Of a stretch of 64,000 nucleotides of DNA, positions 48,812 through 60,499 are shown piece after piece. This DNA comes from Panorpa germanica. Lineage: Eukaryota; Arthropoda; Insecta; Mecoptera; Panorpidae. Position numbers and translations under genes: made by a program. Position 1 is the first letter of the stretch. Each line of letters opens with the position of its first letter. The stretch covers positions 15,562,001 through 15,626,000 of the forward strand of contig OY783205.1 of the NCBI GenBank assembly GCA_963678705.1. Direction: 5' to 3'. A model generated the notes under the pieces. It worked only from the letters and a program-made list of their open reading frames with translations, was not told the origin of the DNA and did not search any database.

Positions 48812-51800
48812 TCTTACTAATATATATAAATTACGTGTCACGTTGTTGACATCTGTTGATTAGATTGAGTAAATATTCTGTTGAGTAAATCGAAATCTGT
48901 TGACTAGATTGACTAAATATTCAATAGATGGCGCTATGTCAAACGTCTAAAGTACAGGTTAAATTTATATTGTACAGTGAATACAGTGAATACAGTGAAT
49001 ACAGTGAATTTTACATGTAAGTATTATCACATAATTATATCATTATATATATTGTTTCAATGCGCTATAATAGCGTGTTTTTCAGTTTTTTTTTCTTCTT
49101 TTTTTCTATATTTTTTGTTTATTTTCAGTCGAATGCCACCGAAGAAATCTAACCTCAACAACGCGAGGAGCACAAAGGCACGACGCAAACGCGTTGAAAG
49201 AGCTCATCAGTCGGCAGAACAAATCACAATAAGAAATGCAGCAAATGTAGAGCGTCGTGCACAAGAATGTCAAGAACAGCGTGACGAACGTCTGCGACAG
49301 AATATTGCAAGAACAAGAGCGGCACGAGAACGAAACATAGCTACAGCACGAGTACGAGAACGACAGAGGCAGAGGATCAGCCGCTCATTAACACGTGCAT
49401 CATTTGTTCGTCTTGCTTTCGAATATGCACCAGATATTAACTACTCTGCGCATTCAAAAATTGCTATCGGTGCAATGGATAAAGTATGCCAATATTGTCA
49501 GGCATTGAAATTTCAAAATGAAACACCCGGCATGTGCTGCGCATCGGGAAAAGTTGTGCTGTCACCTCTACCCACTCCGCCGGAACCTTTATTATCCCTT
49601 CTTGCTGGTGATTCAGATGATTCAAAATTATTTTTGCGTAAGATACGCAAATTTAATTCTTGCTTCCAAATGACGTCATTTGGGGCAACTAAAATTTGCG
49701 ATCTCGCATCCCATGGACGTAATTTTGAAACTACATTCAAAATACAAGGCCAAGTGTACCATAAAATCGGATCATTGATGCCGATGCCTGATAATGATTC
49801 GAAATTTCTCCAAATTTATTTTATGGGCAATTGTGAAGAGCGCGTAACAACTCGGTGCCAGTATAATTTCATTGAACAAGCAGAGGAAAGAGCAATCGTG
49901 ATGTTGCTGGAAAATTTTTTAGAAGATCAGAATCAACTAATTCGATTGTTTAAAAGAGTTTCGCCACGATTGCAAAATGACAACTATCAAATCGTCATAA
50001 AAGCCGACAAAGTACCATTAGGTGAAAATGCTGGTAGATTCAATGCTCCAACTGTTGACGAGGTTGCTGTTATTATGGTTGGTGATCCAGTTGACAACAG
50101 AGCTATAAAAATTACACGGCGAGACAACACTGTCAGTACGATTTCAGATCTTTACCGTTCATATGATGCACTACAATATCCATTAATATTTTGGCAAGGA
50201 CAGGATGAATATCATATTAATATCAAACAGTGTGATCCAAATACCGGTAAATTTGACTATTAACTATGTATTTCCTAACTGTATGAACGAATTTTGATTT
50301 CTTTTTTCATTTTATTCTTTATTTTTTTAGGCGCTAATGGAAATAAAAAAGTTAGTTCTAAGAACTACTACGCACACCGATTGATGGTTAGACTAAATCA
50401 GGACAACTATATCCTTCGATATCGTCAGCTATTCCATCAGTACATTGTTGATATGTATGCTAAGGTTGAAAGCGAACGCTTGCGATTTCTTCGATATAAC
50501 TAGGCTAAATTACGATCAGAAGAATACATTCACTTACGAGATGGTGTTGTTGGAAACATCGACGGAAATTTAAACCCCAATGACATCGGTAATGCTTTCA
50601 TTTTACCTTCAAGCTACATCGGCAGTCCACGGAACATGCAGGAATACATACAAGATGCGATAACTTACGTACGTCATTACGGCCGACCGGATTTGTTTAT
50701 TACATTCACATGTAATCCAAATTGGAAAGAGATACAAACTTTACTATCACCAGGACAACAAGCACTTCATCGTCATGATATAACTGCACGTGTGTTTAAA
50801 CAAAAATTGAAATCCTTAATTGATTTTATTGTTAAATATTCAGTTTTTGGTATCACACGTTGTTGGCTGTATTCGATTGAGTGGCAAAAGCGAGGTTTGC
50901 CTCATGCCCACATTTTAATTTGGCTTCAAGATAAAATCCGTCCAGAAGAAATTGATCAAATAATATCAGCCGAAATTCCAGACCCATCAATTGATCAAGA
51001 ATTATTTGATATTGTTACCAAACACATGATCCACGGGCCGTGCGGTGCTTTCAACATAACGTCACCATGCATGGAAAATGGTAAATGTAAGAAAAATTTC
51101 CCAAAGCCGCATACGAATGACACTATCACGGATATTGACGGTTATCCAATGTATCGCCGTAGAAATACTAAGAATGGTGGCCACACATTCACAATACGAC
51201 TGCCGAATTTTACAAATCAAGTTGAACTTGATAATCAGTGGGTGGTACCATACTCACCATTACTTTCAAAAACTTATCAGGCTCATATCAATGTTGAGCT
51301 TTGCAGTTCTGTAAAATCTATTAAGTACATTTGTAAATATGTAAATAAAGGCAATGATTTAGCTATATTTGAAGTACAGAATGTAAATAAAAATGACGAA
51401 ATAGCACGATACCAAATGGGTAGGTACATTAGCAGCAACGAAGCTATTTGGCATATTCTTAGCTTTCCCATACACGAAAGAGACCCTTCTGTCCAGCATC
51501 TAGCAATACATCTTGAAAACGGTCAACGTGTATACTTTACTGAAGGAAATGTTCTCCAAAGAGCGATTGAGGCTCCAAAAACGACACTAACTGAATTTTT
51601 TACATTGTGTCAACAATCTGATATTTTTCGAACGGCACATTCAACATTCAAGCTGCCATTGGACATTCATCATAAACCAAATGCAATATGTATCATAAAA
51701 AAAAATAGTGGAATAGCTGCAGTGTTGCGGAAGAGTTCAATTATAATTTGGGATGAGTGCACAATGGCTCACAAATATTCACTCGAAGCATAGCATTGAA

Positions 51801-53290
51801 CTATGCAAGATTTAAACGGCAATGATAAACTTTTCGGTGGTGCTCTTTTACTTTTGTCTGGTGATTTCCGCCAGACCCTACCAGTTATACCTCGCTCCAC
51901 TTTCACGGATGAAATTAATGCATGTTTGAAACAATCATTCTTATGGCGAAATGTTGAAACACTTCCATTGACCATAAACATGCGCGTACGATTGCAAAAT
52001 GATCCATCAGCACAAATATTTTCCGAACAATTACTAGATATTGGGAACGGTAAAATAGAACTGCAACCAAATACGCAATGCATTAAACTGCCAGACAATT
52101 TCTGCACTGTTTTCCAGGGAAAAAATGAATTGATTCAGAGTATTTTTCCGGATATACAGAGTAATTACTTAAATCATAACTGGCTCAGTCATCGGGCTAT
52201 TTTGGCAGCCAAAAATGTTGATGTTGACGAAATTAACTTCCAGATACAACAGTTGTTACCAGGCAATCTGATGTCTTTCAAATCAATAGATACTGTTGTT
52301 AATGAAAATGATAGTGTAAATTTTCCAATTGAATTTTTAAATTCACTAGATATACCTGGAATGCCACCACATAATCTTCGATTAAAGATTGGTTCACCTA
52401 TTATTCTCCTGCGTAATTTGAATCCACCTCAATTATGCAACGGTACGCGTTTGGTCATCAAAAAGATCACCGGAAATATTATTGAAGCAACTATTTTAAG
52501 TGGAAAGTTTAAAGGGAAAGTGGTCCTATTGCCACGTATTCCAATGATACCGTCAGATTCTACCATACCCTTTAGAAGATTACAGTTTCCAATTCGTTTA
52601 GCTTTTGCCATGTCTATAAATAAGTCTCAAGGCCAAACAATGTCCATTTGTGGTTTACATTTGGAAAATCCATGTTTTTCTCATGGGCAGCTATATGTTG
52701 CATGTTCACGTGTAGGAAAACCGTCAAACCTATTTGTGTTAGCTAAAGACAGGTTAACCAAAAATATTGTGCACCAATTGGTGCTACATTAAATTGAAAT
52801 TGAAAGTATTTATAATTCAGAATAATAAATATTATTGTTGCCACCCTACCTACCTCATTTATAAGTTTGAGTGTTACATGTTATTTACTAAAAACTTCGT
52901 AATGTACTCATTTGTTACAAACTTGAATAAAAATGATAATGAATTTTGAATTTAATTCTTTTGTATTGATTTTTGCTTTAAATCAACTATACGAAAATTT
53001 TAATGAATTGTGTTTAAAGTCCTTCCCCTTCAAATCCCAAACCAGTAATTTTTAATACCAGCTTTAACGTTTTCGTCTTCGTTCGTAAATAATAATTTCA
53101 TTGTAATAAAGGGTAACGGTAGTATAAAATCAGTCATGAAGGTCGCCATGTTTTTTTTACAAATGACATCTATGTAAAGAAGCATGGTAGTGCCCATGTC
53201 TGATGTTCTCCTACCGTTCCTCTTAAATAGTTTACAACAATGTAATATGCCAAAAACGTTAGCCACAGCAACGCGTGGCCGGGTCAGCTA

Positions 53291-53291
<1 letters not shown>
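48812..53291 (+). mobile_element. Coding Helitron, damaged, inserted in F-box/LRR copy 2
   Basis: Starts TCTTACTAATATATATAAAT after A at 48,811 and ends with hairpin GCCAC..GTGGC, CGGGTCAG and CTAG at 53,288-53,291 followed by T. The length is 4480 bp. It carries a Rep/helicase gene on the same strand and a four-fold ACAGTGAATA repeat at about 48,973-49,012. The 3' tip matches Helitron B1. It lies within the insertion that split the F-box/LRR copy. Confidence 0.92.
49133..52792 (+). pseudogene. Helitron Rep/helicase (RepHel), broken
   Basis: Starts MPPKKSNLNNARS; an acceptor-like TTTTCAG lies just before it, with a GTAAGT donor at 49,017. A clear GT-AG intron of 84 bp (50,247-50,330) interrupts the N-terminal part between DPNTG and ANGNKKVSS. 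The Rep domain has the HUH motif RGLPHAHILIWL (about 50,888) and the two-tyrosine motif YICKYVNKG (about 51,328). The Pif1-type helicase has IIIWDECTMAHK (Walker B), LLSGDFRQTLP, SINKSQGQTM and YVACSRVGKP. In-frame stops are at 50,501 (Gln to TAG), 51,791 and 51,797. A large internal deletion near 51,630 removes the Rep-helicase linker and the Walker A block. It cannot act as a full RepHel, which nicks DNA and unwinds it for rolling-circle transposition. Confidence 0.88.

Positions 53292-53362
<71 letters not shown>
53292..53362. repeat. (TA)n microsatellite
   Basis: About 70 bp of uninterrupted TA directly after the Helitron CTAG. The T of the target dinucleotide is its first base, consistent with Helitron preference for AT-rich targets. 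Confidence 0.9.
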
Positions 53363-53366
<4 letters not shown>

Positions 53367-53775
53367 ACGGATTTGCGGGCGTCTGAACATACAAAAATTA
53401 TGGTTATAAAATAATAACTGGAATTAGCAGAAAAGGTTGCGCATCCCTGTAGAAATATCAAGACATTTTGATAACGAAGCTGTTTACTCGAAGTCGCATA
53501 TCTTGATACGCGTGTTCTTGGACATAACATAAACAACTGCATTCCGCGTATATCTGTTATTGTTTACATGTGAACGTTCTAGAACCAAATACTACGCGTG
53601 GAGTAGTAGCTTGTTTGGGTAGAAAGAGATAAAAGTATATTCATTTCATGTTTCTCCCCTCTCTTGTATCGAATGCAACCGAGTTTCCTTTCATCCTTAC
53701 ACTTTACCGACTCCGTGTTGTGTTGCAAACAACTGCAATAAATGACAAAAACGTGTCTAGTTGGTGTAAACAGTG
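53363..53775 (+). mobile_element. Possible solo LTR
   Basis: Fossil entry. It starts TGTTACGGATTTGC, has a TATA-like AGATAAAAGTATATT and a poly-A signal AATAAA near 53,737, and ends near TTGGTGTAAACA. This is LTR-like in layout, but no internal region and no target duplication are visible. Family unknown (Gypsy-like guess). Tentative. Confidence 0.3.
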
Positions 53776-54699
53776 ATGCAACTTTTAAAAAAAACATCTT
53801 TTTGTTGCAGTTTTATGCAACTGTCTATCTGGTGTAAAACCGGCATAAGAGAATTAACAAAACTAACAACTCTTCGATTGCATGTACCGGCTATAGAAAT
53901 TGACAACGTATTAAAAGTGATTTCCGAAAATTGTCTAAATTTAATAGATATTCATTTATTCGAACCGACAAATCTTTCTAAAGAAGGAGTAGAGCACCTT
54001 GTTAAACTACCGAAATTAAAGAAATTGAGTATAACTTATGCAGGTGACTTATTTAACGCGGACTGTCTGACCATTTTAAGTGGATGCAAAACTTTGGAAA
54101 CTGTTAGAATATGTTGTACAGTTATTGAACAAAGCTTTATTACCGCTGCTGGTGAATGACACACTTAAAGTAAGTATCAACACTGACTAATTTCTTTTGT
54201 CAACAATTTAAAATTTAATTGGGTAGATTCCTATTTTTTAAATTGGATATATTAAAGCTTTATTGAATGTTTCAATTTAAAACTAATTTTCCGATGTAAG
54301 CCAACAACAGCTTGTTTAAATATTTTAAGTGTTACTTAAGCGTATTTATTATTCTGTTCATGTGTTAGATTATTTAAGTATTTTTAAATTATATTTATTA
54401 GTTAGTCTGAATTATCTGTTATCCTATACACAACAAAGACAGAACAGAAAATCTAAAAGTTTAGGACGCATCAGTTTTTTTTTTTGTAAATTTCAAAATA
54501 ATAAAATAGGTTTCTACTTAATAATCAGTTCTGATTTGTTTGTTCGCAGTTTATTGAATTCGTGAACGGTGACACTGAATACTCCAATGACGATTTTACT
54601 CAGATTGTTGAAAGAATAGTGGATAAAATCAATCAACAGACTGAGCGGAAGCAGATTTTAACAGTGACTTTTCCATTTTATCTACAACAACTAAATGGG

Positions 54700-55737
54700 G
54701 TATGTACAAATTTAACAGATATTTCAAACGATTTGCAAATATTTAAGTAAATATTTAAATATTAAACTACAAATACATGGTTCTCAATCCAATTGATCAG
54801 GAATTCTTGTTAATGAAATCTGGCAAGCTGTCAGCAGCGTCAGTGTTAGTCGGTATGAATTCAAAGCACCCATGACAACGAAATAGCAACATATTGCTGG
54901 TAGCATAAACGAGGCACTTTGTAATATTAAAAATATGCGACTGCATTTATTGTTTAGTTATCCAGATGGGGATGAGGAGATGGTGATTAATTAGACCCTG
55001 GTTGGAAAGACAAAATACGTTGGTTGTAGATTTTAAATCGAAGGGTAAGCAACCTTCGCACTGGAAGTGTACTAGTGGTAGAGGTAAGTGTTGATGAAGC
55101 AAGAAGAAGGAACATGATCGGCTTAAACATGACGTATGAGAAGTTATTTATGAATTTTAAGAGTGAGAACATCTAATTAGCAATAGAAACGGAATGCAGA
55201 AAGGAAAGTAAGGCTAGATTAAAGTCATATAATGATGGAAGTAGAAGAAGTAGAGGAGAAAAGGAAAATATAAGTTGTGAACGAGGTTAGAAACAAACAT
55301 ATGAGAAAATGTTTAAGACGATCCTGCAAAGGCGATGTAAATTAAAGGTATTGTAATTTACAGAGCGAAAAAAACCGTGGCTTTAAAAGAAGGCCACCAA
55401 ATTATAATAACATAAATTAAAAAAATGTAAGGTTACGTAATAGAAGATATATTTGACATAAATTAATAAAGATTTTTGTGTAAGATTATATATTGATAAA
55501 TTAATTATTGGTAAAAGAGATTTGATATCTTTTGTATTTTGTATAACGGTAATATGCTGAATGCTAACTTATATACCATATGCATAATTTCGATAAATAA
55601 CAAAATGTAACATTAGGTAAAAAACAGTACTTTAAATAATAAGTTGTAAGAAGAGTATTTCAAGAGTTTTGTCCAACCATTTTTACCGATTACGATTTTA
55701 CAGCTTTTTAAATAATCTAACAAATTATATATTTCAG
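54700..55737. other. Enlarged intron 2 of F-box/LRR copy 2
   Basis: This intron is about 1038 bp against 382 bp in gene 1. The extra about 650 bp (about 54,760-55,400) are purine-rich on the + strand and contain a short frame VDEARRRNMIGLNMTYEKLF that looks like decayed coding sequence of an unidentified element. Both ends of the intron match gene 1. Confidence 0.5.
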
Positions 55738-56141
55738 TTTCTTCGAATGCCAAGGTTACCTCGTTTACTGCAGTTGAGAGATTTCATAGACAACGATGTT
55801 TATTTAAATGAAACATATGCTAGTGACATTTTTTATTTCTTTAAACACAGCACGCAACTTCTTTAAATTATTACACAATACTTTGGAGAAGTTTGCGTTT
55901 GTTCATGGTAAAAGTGTTAAATATTATTAATGTGCAATAACAGCTGTTTATCATTTCTTCTTATAATAAAATAAAATGTATAAATAATAATATAATTGGT
56001 TTTTAATCTTTAGCTAATAAGAGATGGTACATTTTCTGATATTCAGTATTAAAAAGATATATACCAAATAGCTGCCGATTTTCGAAAAAAAATTAAATGT
56101 TGTTTTTCAAATTTGATTTTCTTAGAAATTAATTATTAGGA

Positions 56142-56415
56142 ATGAAAAAGTCTGCCGATAATTCGATGGGCACCGGGGTTACAGAACTTGTAAAACTGTT
56201 GCATGTTATAAACGCTTCTCTTCGACTGAAATATGTCCCCAGCATTGGAAAGCGACTGAAGTTATCCTTGTTGCCAATAATATCTAAGATCTTTAAGAAA
56301 CTCTTGCTAAAGCGCCTGAAGCCTATGATAAAAGAGAGAGACCTAATCTCAAACCACCAATTTGGCTTTAGGGACAATCATTAAGCTATCGACCAGGTGC
56401 ACAAAATTCAATGCA
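56142..56415 (+). mobile_element. Jockey-type LINE RT fragment
   Basis: Reads SLLPIISKIFKKLLLKRLKP, then ERDLISNHQFGFR and AIDQVHKI: the RT block 1-2 region typical of Jockey-clade LINEs. A stop separates the last two. It is short, flanked by the 3' flank of F-box/LRR copy 2 on the left and the DDE fossil on the right. Confidence 0.7.
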
Positions 56416-56760
56416 TCGTATAAAAATATTATCACAAAGTATTGCATAAATATTTCACCTTATCACTACGATTTCAATGCTATTGAATTAGTATAGGGCC
56501 AACTGTAAGGAGTTTTATATCAGAAACATTGGCGGAAATGACAAAATTCATTAAATAGTGTGGATGGGGCATATTGGAGGAATTGCGTAAAGACTGTGGA
56601 AAACAAGATGTTGCAATGGTGGGATATTATAAAAAAGCAATACTGAAGATTTCTTTTTATACCGATAGGAAATTCTGGCAATGATGGTGATAGTAATTGA
56701 AGAAGACTTATTAATAATTGTTATTTAACATCGTTCTATCACTGACGACTTCTTATAATG
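56400..56760 (+). pseudogene. DDE transposase fossil, C-terminal part (block 3)
   Basis: YHKVLH, FNAIELV and WRNCVKTVENK match the third catalytic block and C-terminal helix region of Tc1/mariner-like (DDE_3) transposases, in shifting frames. It aligns with the 22.7-kb remnant over the HKVLH..FNAI part. Confidence 0.5.
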
Positions 56761-57331
56761 TTGGCAGTATCTATGGTGCCGTCACATTACACATGTGAAC
56801 AACACCGCTGCTTCATAAGTTTTATTTTTACAAACGCGTAATCAATTTAATTGTTGTAACAACCAAATTGGAGAACATGCAGCGCTCGTCAAGTGATGAA
56901 ATACGAAGACACAGCAGTCTTACGTCAAGTAATTGCTCTGAAATATTGTGCCATCATTATTAATTGTATATATTATATTATAAACAATAATACTAAGAAA
57001 CATAAATTAGAAAAAGAATTAATTTTTGACTCAGGTATTTGTTAATTATAAAAATGAAATGCATTGAAAATATTTCAATATAAGAATGTCAAATTGTGAG
57101 GACCTCAAATGTTTGTTATTGTTTAATTATTAGTAGGAATATTAAAAAAGATGTTTACCATTCAAATAGTCATTTTGCCCCTTTCACCGTTAAATGTCGT
57201 TCTATGATTTTCAAAGTCCGTTATACAACAAATTTTTAAAAGAAATTGATAATAGTAAATACTTAACGTCTCATACTACTTACAGCTGTCTCGAGTAATA
57301 CATACAGTAAAAAAAAATCCATTGCTTATTA
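56761..57331. other. Non-coding flank with block-specific repeat
   Basis: Contains the 57,100-57,200 stretch shared with 22,955-23,065 and ends with GCTTATTA, the target duplication of the hAT element. No gene seen. Confidence 0.55.
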
Positions 57332-58510
57332 CAGTGGTGGCGAACCTATGGCACATACGAAAACTTTGCTGGTACATAAACGGATTATAATTAAATTGGA
57401 TTTAATATAGATTGATTTTAAAATTAAACCATGTTTTGGATGAAGTTGCGTGTGCTGTTGAACTGTTGAAATGAACCCATCCGTGTGTATGGCATGATTC
57501 ACACAGGCAACAAACCAGTGTGTGTTTTATGTTCCAAGACAGTACTACGGCATTATAGCTCAAATCATAAATCACTCTCTGAAAAAAGGAAATAAGAACA
57601 AAAAGAATTAATTGTTCGAGAAATTAAACTTAGAAATACTCAGTCAACATATCTATTAAAATTTATGGATAGACTTCCAAATATAATTGGTACATCTTTT
57701 GCTGCCTCAGACGCAACGAACTACGGAAAGCTGTTTAGTGACGGCAAATGTGTACCAATTTTGTTTAAAATTTTTGAAAACAATGAAACAATCACCAAAA
57801 TAATAAAAGATATGCGGTTGGCTAGAAACGCTGTGAAAGACAGAATCTTGGAAATGGCTACAAATATAAGTCTCCAGCAAAAAATGTGCATAAATTCTTC
57901 CGGTATATTTTCTCTCTGTCTTGATGAGGGCATTGTCATAACTGGATCAGCGCGTTTAGCAATTTTTATTCGTTACGCTGTTAGAAATAATATCAAAGAA
58001 GAAATGTTTAGTCTAACATTATTAGCAACAGCAAAAAAGGAATAGATAAGCTGAAAAAGAAATTGATCGTTCCAAAATTGTTTCTGTAACGACTGATGGT
58101 GCCCGCAATATATTCTGGGTTTCCATTGTATCATACACCAACAGGCTTTGTCTGCAAAGGCCGGTTTAAAGTCACTGGACGGTATTATGATTCTTGTTAC
58201 ACAACTAGTCAATTTAATATCTGCACACGATGTTTTACTGATGTACAACAACGTCCGATGGTTAAGTTGTGGAAGAGTTCTTCAGAGACTCGTTGATTGT
58301 TTAGATGAAATTAGACTTCTTTTGAATAACGAAAAAATAATTGAAAAATATAACGAATTAATGGACATTGAATGGATTTCAAAACTCATGTTTTTTATTG
58401 ACCTGTGTTCACACTTTAATGAATTAAAAATGAAAGTGCAAGGTGGTACTAAGACAATTATTATAATGTTTGATATTAATAAAGGTTTAGAAACTAAATT
58501 AGAAATTTAA
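57332..58510 (+). mobile_element. hAT transposon, 5' terminus and transposase N-terminal part
   Basis: The left terminal inverted repeat CAGTGGTGGCGAACCTATGG starts at 57,332, directly after the 8-bp target duplication GCTTATTA. The transposase remnant shows a BED-type zinc finger (CVLCSKTVLRHYSSNH at about 57,508), then MDRLPNIIGTSFAA, LARNAVKDRILEMATN, SLCLDEGIVITGSARLAIF, VRWLSCGRVLQRL and LMDIEWISKLMFFIDLC. This is the ZBED5/SCAND3-like branch of hAT transposases. A stop at 58,043 and frame changes (about 58,045-58,150) break it; the 3' half is absent here. Confidence 0.85.
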
Positions 58511-58542
58511 CTAAATTAGACATTATTTGGATTATATATAAA

Positions 58543-60147
58543 CTAGAGTTTACCCCCGTCGCAAGCGACGACTATCTTTTGTGTGTAACTTGAATTTCAT
58601 TTCAAATTTTAATTCCATTTTTAAATTAAAATATTTAAATCGATCTATATAAATTTGACATATAAAAATAAATAATTTTTCGTAAAAATTGACAAAAAAA
58701 TAATTTTTTTTCAACAAAATATAAAATATTTCCAACTTGTTTATTATTTCACCAACTTTTTTCAAAATTAATTTTTTCGATTTCTAAATTAGGTACCAAA
58801 GTTAGCCTATATATAAAATTTCAACTTTCTAGCACAATTTTTACTCTAAGCAAAAACTGCCCCCGTGCCCACAAATAAAATTTTGAAGTTTTGAATTTTT
58901 TTTATGAATTATGAACTTTCTCTAAAGTTCCCTACGGGGCCCCGAAATTTTTAAACGCCCCATTTAAAATTTTTGAATTTCTAATTCTTGAAAAATATCA
59001 GCTTTGAACACTGTAATACACATGCAAAATTTCACCTTTCTATCTTTTACGAATAAAAAGATATACAGGAAAAAGTGCACACTTTTTTTTTCAGTTTATC
59101 AAAAATTACGGGTTTCCAGGAAATTCAAGTAAAATCCAAGAACGCCAAAAAGCTTAGAATCATTTTCTCTACATAATATGCAATTTTCAAAAACATTGAC
59201 GTTCGAGCCACCCCAGTAAACAATTTAGTGAAGTGCCATATTTGGTAAAGTTCGATTCACTCGTACAATTCTATTCTAACGCTTTAAAGTTCTCTACCTG
59301 TCACAGATTTTGTATTAGTTGTTAGAATTTTTTCATAATAATATTCTTTCTTTTCCAAACATCATTCATTAGGTATTTCTGTTTCTTTCCCACATGGATA
59401 TATTTTTTTTAAGTTCACTTTCATCTCATTTATTCCAAAGTGAGAGAGAAACGAGATGCGGTTAGACAAGTAAAATATATTTTTCACCGTTACACTTGTA
59501 TACTTGTATAGTATTTTGTTCAGTACAGAATGTTTAAAGTATATGGCTATCCTTTTTCAACAAATATTTCTGTAATGGTAATAGACAGACGCTATCTCCG
59601 TCAATCTTCGAATATAATGTATATAAACGAAGATAGTATCTAGCGATGGTAAGACAGAGGTTTTAAACCTAACGCAGACCTGCCGATCGTGGATTTTTGA
59701 ATCACCAAAACAATGAAAAAAACTAATATAACGAGTATTGTTGAAGATGAATAATATTCATTAAGGAAATCACGATCCGTACTAAAGATTACATCTATTT
59801 ATTTCTTCTTTTAAATATTTATATTTTGCAGACTCTAAAAAGTAGAATTCCATTAAGTATTATACCCTCCTAGTCTCAAGTTTATAACTCCGGTCATAAA
59901 TCATAAACCGACTCCGCTTTTACTTCAGCAGTGAACCGTCGTTGCGATCTCTGTAGGTCATAAAAAGGGCCTTTCCTATGAACGACTGAATAGAAAACGA
60001 ACATGTTCCAGACAAAAAACTTATGATATGTAATAGAAATTAGGTAGAATTTACTCCAAAATGTTTACTGGGACCATATAAGATCATAAGAATAAAAGAT
60101 TATAAGAATATAAGATCACAAATATACACCTAGAACATTATAATATG
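58543..60147 (-). mobile_element. Short Helitron, family A, minus strand, holding a MITE
   Basis: The 3' end is at 58,543-58,546 (CTAG) with hairpin GTCGCTTGCGAC at about 58,560. The body runs to about 59,210, then resumes after the MITE at 60,073 and ends at the start-like CATATTATAATG on the minus strand near 60,147. Confidence 0.72.
59213..60072. mobile_element. MITE-like element with 15-bp inverted ends
   Basis: CCCAGTAAACAATTT at 59,213 is answered by AAAATGTTTACTGGG at 60,058-60,072 (one mismatch). About 860 bp, no coding capacity. It interrupts a Helitron. The target duplication is unclear, so I do not assign a superfamily. Confidence 0.6.
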
Positions 60148-60490
60148 CTACAGTATACTCCTGTCGCAAAGCGACGTCTTTTTAGTGTGTACTATTTGAA
60201 TCCCACAAAATAATTCATAATTTCATTTAAAATTTTAATTCTATTATCAAATTGAAATATTTAACTCGTTCAATAATTAATTAATATTTCATACAACTTG
60301 ACTAAAAAAATATATTTTTTTCAACAAAATATAAAATCTTTTCAATTTATTCGTTATTTCACCGATTTTTTTTCAAAATTTAAGAGTTCTTTTTTTTTTA
60401 ATTTGTAAATTACTTACGAAAGTAGCCCATATATAAAATTTTAACTTCCTAGAACAACCCCCGGGCCCCTAAATCAAACTTTGAAATTAT
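60148..60490 (-). mobile_element. Short Helitron, family A, minus strand, 5'-truncated
   Basis: Alpha-type end (AAAAAGACGTCGCTTTGCG, minus strand) with the terminal CTAG worn to GTAG, head-to-tail with the preceding element. The other end stops inside the GGGGCACGGGGG region. Confidence 0.68.
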
Positions 60491-60499
60491 TAATTGATT

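Larger units (their letters stand above)
46986..55866 (+). pseudogene. F-box/LRR copy 2, pseudogene split by insertions
   Basis: The parts are exon 1a 46,986-47,958, exon 1b about 53,848-54,169, exon 2 54,550-54,699 and exon 3 55,738-55,866. Relative to gene 1, a net 25-bp gain near 47,190-47,215 (extra AATTTGGATG-type repeats) shifts the frame. About 80 bp of the LRR region are missing where about 5.9 kb entered (47,959-53,847). A 2-bp loss near 54,137 shifts the end of exon 1. Splice sites are intact. Exon 3 reads on to DIFYFFKHSTQLL, beyond the gene 1 stop. The F-box region (ILSYLQNNDVLNF) and LRRs are otherwise similar to gene 1, so the damage is recent. Confidence 0.85.

Noticed and set aside
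48977-49132. An N-terminal extension of the Helitron protein
   Set aside because: It begins at a non-ATG codon in a ten-base tandem repeat and runs through a likely intron (GTAAGT to TTTTCAG); the ATG at 49,133 fits known Helitron proteins.
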